From Bacteroides ihuae (lineage in GTDB: Bacteria > Bacteroidota > Bacteroidia > Bacteroidales > Bacteroidaceae), in the NCBI RefSeq assembly GCF_900104585.1, contig NZ_FNVX01000004.1, positions 868,001-932,000 of the forward strand: DNA of 64,000 nt, in the 5' to 3' direction. Each line of letters opens with the position of its first letter. Positions within the stretch are counted from its first letter, which is position 1. Position numbers and translations under genes: made by a program. Positions 46,917-57,485 of the stretch are shown piece by piece. The notes under the pieces were generated by a model. That model was not told the origin of the DNA. It saw only the letters and a list, made by a program, of their open reading frames with translations, and did not search any database.

Positions 46917-48713
46917 ATGATAAACAAAAACTTTATTGGGGTATTGTACCTTATCCTTTTCATCTTTGTATCGTGTAATAGAGATGATGTTATTGAGAAA
47001 GAGATTGCTCAAAAGCCTGTAATAACATTAGATAGCGAAACGGGAGTCTACGCAACTAAGATAGGTAAGACGGTAACTATTGTTCCAAGTGTAGAATACA
47101 AACAAAATGCCATTTATTCGTGGATTATTGACGGAAAATTAGTCAGCACAGAACCGACCTACAGTGCAATGTGGACTACAGAAGGAGAAGTATACATCAC
47201 TTTCCGTGTAGAAACATTGGTTGGGACAGCAGAAGAAGAATTACGTGTGGATGTGAGTAATCTAGCCCCTCCTGTTATATCTATGACTTTGCCATCGCAA
47301 GGTCTGAAGGTTTTATCCGGCACAGATTATGTTTTTACTCCTGATATTCAAAATCAGGATGAAGACAATTTTGAATGCCAATGGATTCGCAACGGTGAGG
47401 TAGTTGGTACCGGCATCACTTATACATTCAATGAATCTCAACTTGGAAGTTATCCTATTACAATCAAAGCTAGTAATGTGGATGGAGAAACGACTAAAGA
47501 ACTTACCGTAGAGGTCGTTGAAACAATGCCTTATAAAGCTACTTTTGAAACACCTTCCTATTTTCAAACATCAACAAATAGAAACACATTTCTGGGACGT
47601 CCTATTTTTCTAAGCCCTACTCTTGAATATTTTGACAATCCACAATACACGTGGAGTGTAGACGGAAAGGTTATAGAAAGCGAAACAAATTCCACGTATA
47701 AGTTCACTCCAGCAACAGCAGGAGATTATACAGTAAAAGTCAATGTGACAGAAAGTCTAAGAACCAAGTCAGCACTAACAAGAAACATCACACGTGCTGC
47801 GACTTCGATCTCGACTGAAGTCGTGGTGCACTGTTTTGATAATGAACAAATGGATAATTTCCGTTCTACCACTACATCTAGCTCTAGAGTACAAAGCAAG
47901 GTATATGAATACACTCCGGCTCCCGGTCAATTTATAAATGAACTGCAGACTGCGGGATTCACAGGAAATGAAACAACTCAGGCAAGCGCTATTGCGTATG
48001 CAACCAAAAGGTTAAGCAACAAGTATTATGTTTCCTTGGGTGGTTTCGGAGGATATCTTATCGTAGGATTTGATCATAGCGTACCAAAGGCTACTAATAC
48101 CTATGATTTTTCAATACAAGGAAATGCCTTCGACGGTAGTTCTGAACCTGGTATAATCTGGGTTATGCAGGATATAAATAAAAACGGCTTGCCTGATGAT
48201 GAATGGTATGAGCTCAAAGGGAGCGAAACAGGAAAAGAAAGGACGACACAAGATTACAGTGTGACCTATTATCGGCCTTCTGGTAAGGGAATGAGTGTGC
48301 AATGGACAGATTCAAAAGGAACAACTGGCAAAATTGATTATCTGCAAGAATATCATGCACAAGACTATTATTATCCGCAATGGATCAAGGAAGATAGTTA
48401 TACTCTTCGAGGAACTTGTTTGGAAGCTAACAACAAACTGGTTGGTAATATTTGGAAAAACCTATCTTACGACTGGGGCTATGCTGATAATTACGGAACA
48501 GATCGCCTTGCCGGAAACACAGTGGACGGAAGCGGACAGCAGAATGGTTTCAAAATATCCAATGCCATCTATCGTGACGGTAGTTCCATCGACTTAAAAT
48601 ATATAGACTTTATCAAGGTTCAGGTTGGAGCTAATACTAAAAGCGGTCCTATTGGTGAACTCTCTACCGAAGTATTTTCTTTTTATGACTTATCAATAAC
48701 TAATCAACAATAA
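46917..48713 (+). CDS. Ig/PKD-like surface lipoprotein, B12 locus
   Basis: A 598-residue lipoprotein (lipobox VSC). Three consecutive Ig/PKD-like domains occupy residues about 30-110, 112-200 and 205-290, each with a W-containing core strand (YSWIIDGK, CQWIRNGE, YTWSVDGK). The C-terminal 300 residues form a distinct domain (DNEQMDNF through EVFSFYDLSITNQQ) containing an acidic, possibly calcium-binding stretch (DINKNGLPDDEWYELKG). It may extend a ligand-binding domain away from the cell surface. It is riboswitch-controlled and followed 10 bases later by the next lipoprotein. I do not know a defined function. Confidence 0.85.
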   Translation: MINKNFIGVLYLILFIFVSCNRDDVIEKEIAQKPVITLDSETGVYATKIGKTVTIVPSVEYKQNAIYSWIIDGKLVSTEPTYSAMWTTEGEVYITFRVETLVGTAEEELRVDVSNLAPPVISMTLPSQGLKVLSGTDYVFTPDIQNQDEDNFECQWIRNGEVVGTGITYTFNESQLGSYPITIKASNVDGETTKELTVEVVETMPYKATFETPSYFQTSTNRNTFLGRPIFLSPTLEYFDNPQYTWSVDGKVIESETNSTYKFTPATAGDYTVKVNVTESLRTKSALTRNITRAATSISTEVVVHCFDNEQMDNFRSTTTSSSRVQSKVYEYTPAPGQFINELQTAGFTGNETTQASAIAYATKRLSNKYYVSLGGFGGYLIVGFDHSVPKATNTYDFSIQGNAFDGSSEPGIIWVMQDINKNGLPDDEWYELKGSETGKERTTQDYSVTYYRPSGKGMSVQWTDSKGTTGKIDYLQEYHAQDYYYPQWIKEDSYTLRGTCLEANNKLVGNIWKNLSYDWGYADNYGTDRLAGNTVDGSGQQNGFKISNAIYRDGSSIDLKYIDFIKVQVGANTKSGPIGELSTEVFSFYDLSITNQQ

Positions 48714-48723
48714 TACAACAAAA

Positions 48724-50910
48724 ATGAAAACGAAATTATTATTCTTACTCTTTATATTAACATACTCTTTTTGTTTACAAGGTTGTTCTGATGACGACAA
48801 AGCACCCGCTGACGCCAATGAAAATTTTATAACATCTGCTACCCTAACCGTGGGAGGTAAAACGTATGAAGCTATCATTGCCAACAATGAAATCACAATC
48901 ACTGTTCCTTATACTGTTTCACTTAGCGGAGCAACTGTTGATTTAAAATACACCCCGTCTGCTAAAATATTACCCGAGCCAACAAGTATTACCGATTGGG
49001 ATAATGAACGTATTTTTCGTGTAACTTCTTATAATGGTGATGAAAAGCAATATACTTATCGTGTCATCAAGGATGATATTCGCCAAGAAGGAGATGTGAC
49101 ACTAAGCAATGCCAGTGAAATCACAGCTTTTGCAGAAAGTGGGGTTACTATCATTAAAGGAAATCTGACCATTGGAACTGATGATGGAGAGGATATTGAA
49201 AAGATCACTGAACTCTCTAAACTGAAGCAAGTGGAAGGAAATATCGTTATCAAGAATAGCTATAAAGGCAATGATTTAACCGGATTAGACAATCTGACTT
49301 CAATCGGAGGACTTTATGTAGGCAACAAGAACTTGTTTTCAACATCTCCTCTTTATCAGGTATCTCTCGAAGCACTAACAACTGTCACTGGCAACGTTAT
49401 TATTTGTAATAACGAAACAAAATGGATCATGACAAAAGCATTAGCAAATGTAGGTGGCAATGTGGTAATAAATTCGTCCAATCTTCAATCCATACAAATG
49501 GAAGCGCTAAGTAAGGTAAACGGTAATTTCAATATCCAAAGTGCTACGGACGAAGATGGTGATGGAGTGCCCGAACTGAGTGGTACAATGGTATCACTAG
49601 CTCTACCTGAATTAACTTCCGTAGGAGATACACTCTCGGCAAACTATCTCGCCTCCCTCAAGAGTATCAATTTAGAGAAATTAGAATCGGCTGGTGCCAT
49701 TTTATTCAAAACACTCCCTCTCACTTTTGAAACGATCAATTTGCCTGCCATACAAACTGTAGAAGGTGATTTGAACATTAGTTCCAGTACTACAGAAATA
49801 GCTATCGGTAGCATAGTAAACAGGAACGAAACACTTACTTCTTTCGGGGGATTCAGTAAACTACAAAAAGTAGGAGGTACCTTAACTCTCGCCAACTTCA
49901 TTAATGTAACGCAGTTGCCCTCCCTTACTAGTATAACAGAACTAGGAGGGTACTATTTATTCCATTTAGATAATGCCAAGGCGGAACTTGATTTTTCAAA
50001 AACTTCTTTTTTAAAACAAGGAAACAATGATTGTGAACTAAGAATATCCTACACTCCAATTAGCAAAATTAAAGGAAAAGCAACCATGGATTGCAAGCTC
50101 AACTTAGACCAATTCTATCTGAAAAATGCCCTTCCCGATCTTGAAGGCATTGAAACAATTAACGACTTTCGCATATTTGTAGATTCGAATAAAGCCATGG
50201 CATTTGAGTCAAAAACATTCAATCTCAAAAAAGTAATAGGCAATCTATATATTAATGGAGGAATCAGCTACGGCAGCGTTACACCCAACCTAATACAACT
50301 GATAAACTTCCCAAATCTCGAATCGGTAGGTGGATACTTCTACCTAGCTAACTCCAATATTTCTGCTCCCAATCTGACAACCGTCGGAGGACAATTCTTA
50401 TTAAAGAATAATCTCACAGAATTCAATTTGAATAAGCTGGAAACAGTTGGACTCAGCAGCTCTGCAGAAGATATAAGTAAAAACGACTCTCATGTAAGTA
50501 GCAGCGAGCCTGCATTCTACATTCAAGATATGAATACTACAATTTTAAAAATACCTGCTTTAAAAAAAGTTGGAAAGAAGGGGCTGACGATAGATGTTGG
50601 AGGTAAAAGCTCAACTGTAACGGAGCTTAACTGCCCCAAGCTAGAAACTGTAGACGGAGATCTAACAATCATGGGAGGACTAAACCCAATAACACGTTTT
50701 TTAAATAAGTCATTAACCACATTCTCTTTCCCTCTTCTGACAAAAGCTGCCAGCGTAACCATTAAGCACCTCAATATACTTAATGATTTTACAGATTTTT
50801 CCTCTCTATTTACTAACAATATTATGGAAGATGGCAAATGGAGCGTTACCAAATGTGCTTATAACCCGACTTATCAGAACATGAAAGACGGACAATATAA
50901 ACAACCATAA
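48724..50910 (+). CDS. L-domain-like repeat lipoprotein, B12 locus
   Basis: A 728-residue lipoprotein (lipobox LQGC). Residues about 35-125 are a beta domain resembling DUF5018/Ig types. The rest (about 130-720) is a long repeat of roughly 20-25 residues per turn with pattern L-xx-V/I-xG-xL-x-I (LTSIGGLYVGN, LANVGGNVVIN, LSKVNGNFNIQS, LQKVGGTLTLAN, LESVGGYFYLAN), like receptor L-domain or BspA-like solenoids. Such solenoids bind proteins or ligands. It is within the riboswitch operon, so a role in cobalamin acquisition is inferred. A hairpin follows it. Confidence 0.85.
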   Translation: MKTKLLFLLFILTYSFCLQGCSDDDKAPADANENFITSATLTVGGKTYEAIIANNEITITVPYTVSLSGATVDLKYTPSAKILPEPTSITDWDNERIFRVTSYNGDEKQYTYRVIKDDIRQEGDVTLSNASEITAFAESGVTIIKGNLTIGTDDGEDIEKITELSKLKQVEGNIVIKNSYKGNDLTGLDNLTSIGGLYVGNKNLFSTSPLYQVSLEALTTVTGNVIICNNETKWIMTKALANVGGNVVINSSNLQSIQMEALSKVNGNFNIQSATDEDGDGVPELSGTMVSLALPELTSVGDTLSANYLASLKSINLEKLESAGAILFKTLPLTFETINLPAIQTVEGDLNISSSTTEIAIGSIVNRNETLTSFGGFSKLQKVGGTLTLANFINVTQLPSLTSITELGGYYLFHLDNAKAELDFSKTSFLKQGNNDCELRISYTPISKIKGKATMDCKLNLDQFYLKNALPDLEGIETINDFRIFVDSNKAMAFESKTFNLKKVIGNLYINGGISYGSVTPNLIQLINFPNLESVGGYFYLANSNISAPNLTTVGGQFLLKNNLTEFNLNKLETVGLSSSAEDISKNDSHVSSSEPAFYIQDMNTTILKIPALKKVGKKGLTIDVGGKSSTVTELNCPKLETVDGDLTIMGGLNPITRFLNKSLTTFSFPLLTKAASVTIKHLNILNDFTDFSSLFTNNIMEDGKWSVTKCAYNPTYQNMKDGQYKQP

Positions 50911-50929
50911 CTTCAATTGAAATAATTTA

Positions 50930-50965
50930 CTCAGAATATCTGCTCTTGAGAGTAGATATTCTGAG
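50930..50965 (+). terminator. Intra-operon hairpin before the BtuG-like gene
   Basis: CTCAGAATATCT (50930-50941) pairs with AGATATTCTGAG (50954-50965); the stem can extend inside by a G-T pair and three more pairs around TTGA. The following bases lack a strong T run, so mRNA stabilisation is as likely as termination. Confidence 0.7.
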
Positions 50966-50987
50966 TCCGTTTCATCATTAAATAAAA

Positions 50988-52097
50988 ATGCCTATGTTTA
51001 ATGTCTACAAAATCTTTTTCTTTAGTCTGATATTTCTTGTTTCCGGGTGCATGAACTACGGTCCTATCACAGAAGAAGACTTTAATACAAGTGGGGATTC
51101 AATAAAAGAAGATTCAATCATCAGTGACACCATTACCGGAAAAGGTCTTTTCATTACTAATGAAGGAAATTTTACCTACGGAAATGCCTCTCTATCTTAC
51201 TATGACACTGAAACAAAAAAAATAGAGCGAGAAGTATTCGCACGCTCCAATGCACAAAAGCTAGGTGATGTGGCACAATCGATGACCATTCATAAAGGTA
51301 TTGGCTGGATTGTAGTCAATAATTCAGGCGTTATTTTTGCCATTAACATAAATACGTTCAAGGAAGTAGGACGCATCACCGGATTTACATCACCGCGCTA
51401 CATCCATTTCCTGAGCGATGAAAAGGCGTATGTTACCCAAATTTGGGATAGACGCATTTGTATCGTTAATCCTAAAACCTATAAGATAACAGGTTACATC
51501 GATACGCCGATGAAAGTAGGAAGTGAATCGACGGAGCAAATGGTGCAATATGGCAAATATGTTTTCACTAACTGTTGGAGCTACAACAATAAAATATTAG
51601 TGATAGATACAGAGACCGATCAGGTATACAATTCCATTGAAGTGGGTATCCAACCAACGTCGCTCGTCATAGATAAAAACAATAAGATTTGGACGGTCAC
51701 CGACGGAGGTTATAAAGGAAGCCCCTACGGCTACGAAACCCCTTCACTTTATCGCATTGATGCCGCAACACAGAAGGTAGAGAAGCAATTTAGATTTAAA
51801 CTAGGGGAGCATCCTTCGGAAGTGCAACTCAACGGCACGCGAGATACACTCTATTTCATCAACAATGATATATGGCGACTGCCGGTAACAGCCGAACGTT
51901 TTCCTGTAAAATCATTCATTCCAAACAAAAACACTATTTACTACGGGCTAACCGTCAATCCGATCAATTCAGAAATATATATAGCGGATGCTATCGATTA
52001 TGTACAGTCGGGAGTTATTCTCCGCTACTCTTCGGATGGCGTGCAAACCGATGAATTTAAAGTAGGAATTATTCCCGGTGCATTTTGCTGGAGATAA
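50988..52097 (+). CDS. YncE/BtuG-like beta-propeller lipoprotein
   Basis: A 369-residue lipoprotein (lipobox SGC) with a YncE-like seven-bladed propeller (DUF5074 type). Repeated blades appear as GIGWIVVNNSGVIFAINI, SDEKAYVTQIWDRRICIVNP, KYVFTNCWSYNNKILVIDT and NKIWTVTDGG. In B. theta, BtuG proteins of this size bind cobalamin with very high affinity at the surface and pass it to the BtuB receptor. The gene directly precedes a BtuB-like receptor gene and lies under the cobalamin riboswitch, supporting BtuG function. I leave the symbol blank as individual ligand binding is untested. Confidence 0.88.
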   Translation: MPMFNVYKIFFFSLIFLVSGCMNYGPITEEDFNTSGDSIKEDSIISDTITGKGLFITNEGNFTYGNASLSYYDTETKKIEREVFARSNAQKLGDVAQSMTIHKGIGWIVVNNSGVIFAININTFKEVGRITGFTSPRYIHFLSDEKAYVTQIWDRRICIVNPKTYKITGYIDTPMKVGSESTEQMVQYGKYVFTNCWSYNNKILVIDTETDQVYNSIEVGIQPTSLVIDKNNKIWTVTDGGYKGSPYGYETPSLYRIDAATQKVEKQFRFKLGEHPSEVQLNGTRDTLYFINNDIWRLPVTAERFPVKSFIPNKNTIYYGLTVNPINSEIYIADAIDYVQSGVILRYSSDGVQTDEFKVGIIPGAFCWR

Positions 52098-52124
52098 CAG
52101 TACAACTAAAGCAATACAATATAC

Positions 52125-54194
52125 ATGAAAAAGATAAATATAGTCCTTCTTTCTCTCGCATTCTTATCTACCGGTAGCGTACAGGGACAAAGTAAATGGT
52201 CATTTAAGATTCCGGAAGTGACCATACTCGGTCGTCGTCCGATGAAAGACATCGGTACACAGGAAACCAAGCTCGATTCAGTTATGTTGCAGGAGGTAGT
52301 ATGCAATTCCATGTCCGACGTTCTTTCCCAAAATTCGACTATTTTCATTAAGCAATATGGACGTGCTACTCTGTCTACAGCCTCTTTCAGAGGAACTTCT
52401 CCTTCTCACACGCAAGTTACATGGAACGGAATGAGAATCAACTCACCCATGTTGGGAATGGTAGACTTCTCTACTATCCCTTCTTATTTCATTGACGATG
52501 CCAGTTTGTTGCACGGTACTTCTTCTGTAAACATCACGGGCGGTGGATTGGGAGGTGCAATCGCCCTGTCCACCAAATCGAACAAGCAAAATGGTCTCAG
52601 ACTGCAATACATCCAGGCTTTAAGTTCCTACCAAACGACAGATGAATTTTTACGACTTACTTATGGGAACAAGCATTGGCAAACCTCTACACGCCTCCTT
52701 TATTCAGCATCTGAAAACAAGTATAAAGCCAAAAATTACAACAAAAGAATATATACATATGACGAGAATCACAATAGAACGGGTAGTTACTATCCGACAG
52801 AAGAGAATAAATCCGGGGAATTTCATGATTTCCATGTTCTTCAAGAAGCATATTATGACACAAAGAAAGGAGATAAGTTCAGTTTGTCTGCTTGGTATAT
52901 GCAGTCAAGCCGCGGAGTACCCATGCTCAATGTAGACTATAGAAATAACGTAGAATACAGTAATAAAAAGAAGGAGAATACTTTCAGAGGGGTACTAGCA
53001 TGGGACAGAAGCCGACAAAGCCTAAAAATGGGAGCGAAAGCCGGATATGTTTATACCTATCTGGGATATGATTATGTGCGCGACTTGGGCAACGGAGCGA
53101 TGGTCAATATGGTCCACTCTCGCACTTACGCCAACACACTCTACGGCGAGCTTAAAAATGATTACTATCTGGGAGAAAAATGGCTATTCACGGCAAACAC
53201 TACCATACATCAACATTTTGTAAAGAGTCAGGACATAAATTTCATCACGCAGAACAATGACAAAGCCACAGTAGGATATGACAAAGCTCGCATAGAGTTC
53301 TCGGGGTATCTCTCTGCCAAATGGCAACCGACCGAACGTTTCGGCACTTCACTCGCCATCCGTGAAGACATGTATGGCAACCAATGGACACCCATTATCC
53401 CAGCAGCATTCTTCGATTACGTACTCTCCAAAAGAGGAAATGTCATAGCAAAGGCTTCCATCTCCCGTAATTATCGCTTCCCCACCCTGAACGATCTTTA
53501 TTTCCAGCCGGGAGGCAATCCTTTTCTAAAAATCGAGCGCGGCTTTACGTATGATGGCGGTGTAGAGTTCACCATTGGCCAGCAAGATAAATATTCTTTA
53601 AAAAGTTCCGTCACATGGTTCGATTCTTACATAAAGAACTGGATAGTATGGCTCCCCAGTTTTAAAGGATTCTGGAGCCCTATAAACGTAAAGCAAGTAC
53701 ATGCCTATGGAATCGAAATAAAAGGTAACCTAAACGTACAGTTATCGTCGACATGCCATCTAAGAGTAGATGGTAATTTTGCATGGACTCCTTCTATTAA
53801 TCATGGAGATCCGGTAAACTGGGCCGATGCTTCCATTGGCAAACAATTGGTCTATATTCCCAAATATTCGTCAGCCCTCACAGGAAATTTGTCATGGAAG
53901 AGCTGGAACTTCACTTACAAATGGTGTTACTATAGCGAACGATACACCACATCAAGTAATGAAACTGATACCAAGATCGGTCGGGTGCTCCCCTATCTTA
54001 TGAATGACTTATCCATCCAGAAACAATTTTCATCTCGTTGGGTCGATTTCTCGATGAAGGGACTTATCAATAATCTTTTCAATGAGAAATATGAATCCGT
54101 CCTCTCACATCCTATGCCAAGAATGAACTATGGAATTATGATAGATATACGTCCGAAGTGGGGAAGAAAAAAAGATCATTCTGAGAACAATTAA
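52125..54194 (+). CDS. BtuB-like TonB-dependent receptor
   Basis: A 689-residue outer-membrane receptor with signal peptide (ending VQGQ), a plug domain (residues about 30-150: IKQYGRATLSTASFRGTSPSHT and TGGGLGGAIALSTK) and a beta-barrel ending in a terminal Trp/Arg-rich strand. It lacks the extra N-terminal carboxypeptidase-like domain of SusC. Its place directly behind the BtuG-like lipoprotein and under the cobalamin riboswitch supports cobalamin uptake. Transport is powered by ExbB-ExbD-TonB. No cytoplasmic-membrane BtuCDF genes lie in the window. Confidence 0.92.
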   Translation: MKKINIVLLSLAFLSTGSVQGQSKWSFKIPEVTILGRRPMKDIGTQETKLDSVMLQEVVCNSMSDVLSQNSTIFIKQYGRATLSTASFRGTSPSHTQVTWNGMRINSPMLGMVDFSTIPSYFIDDASLLHGTSSVNITGGGLGGAIALSTKSNKQNGLRLQYIQALSSYQTTDEFLRLTYGNKHWQTSTRLLYSASENKYKAKNYNKRIYTYDENHNRTGSYYPTEENKSGEFHDFHVLQEAYYDTKKGDKFSLSAWYMQSSRGVPMLNVDYRNNVEYSNKKKENTFRGVLAWDRSRQSLKMGAKAGYVYTYLGYDYVRDLGNGAMVNMVHSRTYANTLYGELKNDYYLGEKWLFTANTTIHQHFVKSQDINFITQNNDKATVGYDKARIEFSGYLSAKWQPTERFGTSLAIREDMYGNQWTPIIPAAFFDYVLSKRGNVIAKASISRNYRFPTLNDLYFQPGGNPFLKIERGFTYDGGVEFTIGQQDKYSLKSSVTWFDSYIKNWIVWLPSFKGFWSPINVKQVHAYGIEIKGNLNVQLSSTCHLRVDGNFAWTPSINHGDPVNWADASIGKQLVYIPKYSSALTGNLSWKSWNFTYKWCYYSERYTTSSNETDTKIGRVLPYLMNDLSIQKQFSSRWVDFSMKGLINNLFNEKYESVLSHPMPRMNYGIMIDIRPKWGRKKDHSENN

Positions 54195-54408
54195 TGACAA
54201 TACTCCGTATCGCCGTAGTTGTTAGTCCAATAAGGTGTTACGCTTTTAGCAATAAATCTTCTCCTTGTATGGAGACATATAATATGTATTGGCAAAAAGT
54301 TCGAAAAGCGAGAATAGTACCTTCGTGAAGAGTACTCTAACGTATTTTTTGATTAGAGTGAAGAGCCACGAGCTTCAGAATGCGAGGAGAGACTAAACTA
54401 TTTCCAGG

Positions 54409-54458
54409 AAAATCCAGACCGAAACAGAAGCCATTATTGCGAAAATCCAGACCGAAAA
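54409..54458 (+). repeat. 17-base direct repeat
   Basis: GAAAATCCAGACCGAAA occurs exactly at 54409-54425 and 54442-54458, a 33-base period. It lies upstream of the modular repeat, outside any gene. Confidence 0.7.
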
Positions 54459-54507
54459 ATAATGTAATGAGCAAAAATCAGCGTACAATGTAAGCATTTA
54501 GTACATG

Positions 54508-54610
54508 CCTCTACAAGCCTTCTGAGAGGGGTTTGCTGAATTAACTAGTTCACCGTGGTGAATTAACTAGATCAGCGCGGTGAATTAACTACTTCACCAC
54601 GGTGAAGTTA
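54508..54610 (+). repeat. Modular palindromic repeat, copy 2
   Basis: The leader CCTCT/AGAGG (54508-54512 with 54525-54529) is followed by modules starting at 54544, 54566 and 54588, a 22-base period. The core inverted repeats are TTCACCGTGGTGAA (54549-54562) and CTTCACCACGGTGAAG (54592-54607). Copy 1 at 1659-1789 has the same leader, spacing and modules; 1700-1721 and 54549-54570 are identical over 22 bases. Confidence 0.85.
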
Positions 54611-54661
54611 TATCATCGATAAAATCAAGCTTATATGTAAATATTATTATTCAAAAGTTAT

Positions 54662-55882
54662 TTAAGAAGCACTCTTCTCTTGAACAAGAAGCTTCTTATA
54701 AGTCATGTCAATACCAAAAGCGCCCAGAGGAGCGGTTATCAGGATGGCCAATACGGCAACAGTTAGTACGATCTCGCCACAGGGTAAGCCCATCGCTAAG
54801 GGTAACGAACCGATAGCTGCTTGTACTGTAGCTTTAGGCAAATAAGCAATCATGCAAAACAGCCGTTCTTTGGTGGTCAACGGGGTTTTAATCATGCAAA
54901 TAAACACGCCGAGCATTCTGAACAATAACGCAAGAAGGATCACGGCAATAGCTGCCAATCCTGCACCTAGCGCATATTCAATGTTGACTGTAGCACCTAC
55001 CAGCACAAAAAGTAATATTTCTGCGCCCACCCACAGCTTGGAAAACTTGCCCGACAGTCGGACAGCCAACGCGTCATACGTTTTCAGAATGGTAGCTCCC
55101 AGAGCCATGACAGCCAACAAACCGGATATAGGAACAACACCTTTCAGTACCCGTTCTAGTGCTACCAACAGAAAAGAGACGCTCAATAGGATAAGCACTT
55201 TTACCGAGTCTCGCATGTGATAACGCTTGAAGTAGAGTGTCAGACACCAGCCCAAGAAGATTCCAACAATTAGTCCGGTTACAATAGAAACGGGTATCTG
55301 CAAAAAACTTATCGGAGAAATCTTTCCTCCCAAAGCCAGCCCGGTAAATGCAGTAAACATCACAATAACAAAGACATCATCTACCGATCCACCTGCCATA
55401 ATCATCTGCGGAATACTCTTATTCGTACCATACCTCTGATCCATCAGGTTGAGCATCTTTGGCACGATGATAGCAGGAGAAACTGCTGCTACCACACTAC
55501 CCATTATGGCAGCATCGAGCAGAGAGATGTGAAGTAATGGGGGTGCAATAAGCATTATTCCAACTATCTCAAAACACGCTGGCACAAAACACATCAGCAA
55601 GGCAGGACGCCCCACCTTCATCAGGTCCTTTATGTCGAGAGCCAGTCCGGCACGGGTAAGTATAATGACTAAAGCCAATTGACGAAGATCAACAGAGACA
55701 GAGAGCAAAGAGGGCTGCAATGCATTGAGCACATAAGGTCCCAGTATGATACCTGTAAACAGCATACCCAATAATCCGGGAAGCTTTAATTTCATGAAGA
55801 AATATCCCAGAAACATTCCAAGTAGGAAGATAAAAGCTAAACTTGTTAACATATTGTTTAGGCGGTTAAAGGCAGAGTCCAT
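54662..55882 (-). CDS. Cation:proton antiporter (CPA family)
   Basis: A 406-residue (from the ATG at 55882) inner-membrane antiporter with about 12 hydrophobic segments. The conserved segments RAGLALDIKDLMKVG, AVSPAIIVPKML and GGSVDDVFVIVMFTAF, which carries the paired acidic residues of the Na+/H+ exchanger core, are visible. No regulatory C-terminal domain is present, unlike the KefB-like protein at 37305. Substrate ion is not determinable. The in-frame ATG at 55852 (MLTSLAFIF) is an alternative start that begins the first membrane helix. Confidence 0.88.
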   Translation of the reverse strand: MDSAFNRLNNMLTSLAFIFLLGMFLGYFFMKLKLPGLLGMLFTGIILGPYVLNALQPSLLSVSVDLRQLALVIILTRAGLALDIKDLMKVGRPALLMCFVPACFEIVGIMLIAPPLLHISLLDAAIMGSVVAAVSPAIIVPKMLNLMDQRYGTNKSIPQMIMAGGSVDDVFVIVMFTAFTGLALGGKISPISFLQIPVSIVTGLIVGIFLGWCLTLYFKRYHMRDSVKVLILLSVSFLLVALERVLKGVVPISGLLAVMALGATILKTYDALAVRLSGKFSKLWVGAEILLFVLVGATVNIEYALGAGLAAIAVILLALLFRMLGVFICMIKTPLTTKERLFCMIAYLPKATVQAAIGSLPLAMGLPCGEIVLTVAVLAILITAPLGAFGIDMTYKKLLVQEKSAS

Positions 55883-56025
55883 TGCCAAAATCGGGTGTAA
55901 AAATAGAAAAGAAGGAGCACCCACCCAAATTATATTACTATTATTTTATCTGCCAGACATTTAATCAGTTCACTGCCTCACCCTTTGCCTAAACCTTTTA
56001 CCCGTTGTTTTGTTTTAGCTAATAA

Positions 56026-57417
<1,392 letters not shown>

Positions 57418-57431
57418 TCTAAAAGACTTAT

Positions 57432-57470
57432 AAAAAAAAGCCGGAAGCAATTCGCTCCCGGCTTTTTTTT
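57432..57470. terminator. Bidirectional terminator between eno and fucO-like gene
   Basis: AAAAGCCGG and CCGGCTTTT flank an inner stem with a small loop, and long A and T runs lie on the two sides. It sits just past the eno stop and the convergent dehydrogenase stop. Confidence 0.9.
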
Positions 57471-57485
57471 TATATGCTCTTTCAT

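Larger units (their letters stand above)
54195..54661. other. Intergenic region with repeat copy 2 and short direct repeats
   Basis: No gene can be supported here. It follows the receptor gene and precedes the end of a minus-strand antiporter. At 54335-54365 is a possible hairpin (ACTCTAA / TTAGAGT around a T-rich loop). A 17-base direct repeat (GAAAATCCAGACCGAAA) occurs at 54409-54425 and 54442-54458. The dispersed repeat is at 54508-54610. A 19-residue frame near 54270 is not credible. Confidence 0.7.

Noticed and set aside
54662..55882. Antiporter as part of the B12 operon
   Set aside because: It lies on the opposite strand and converges on the operon across a 467-base gap.
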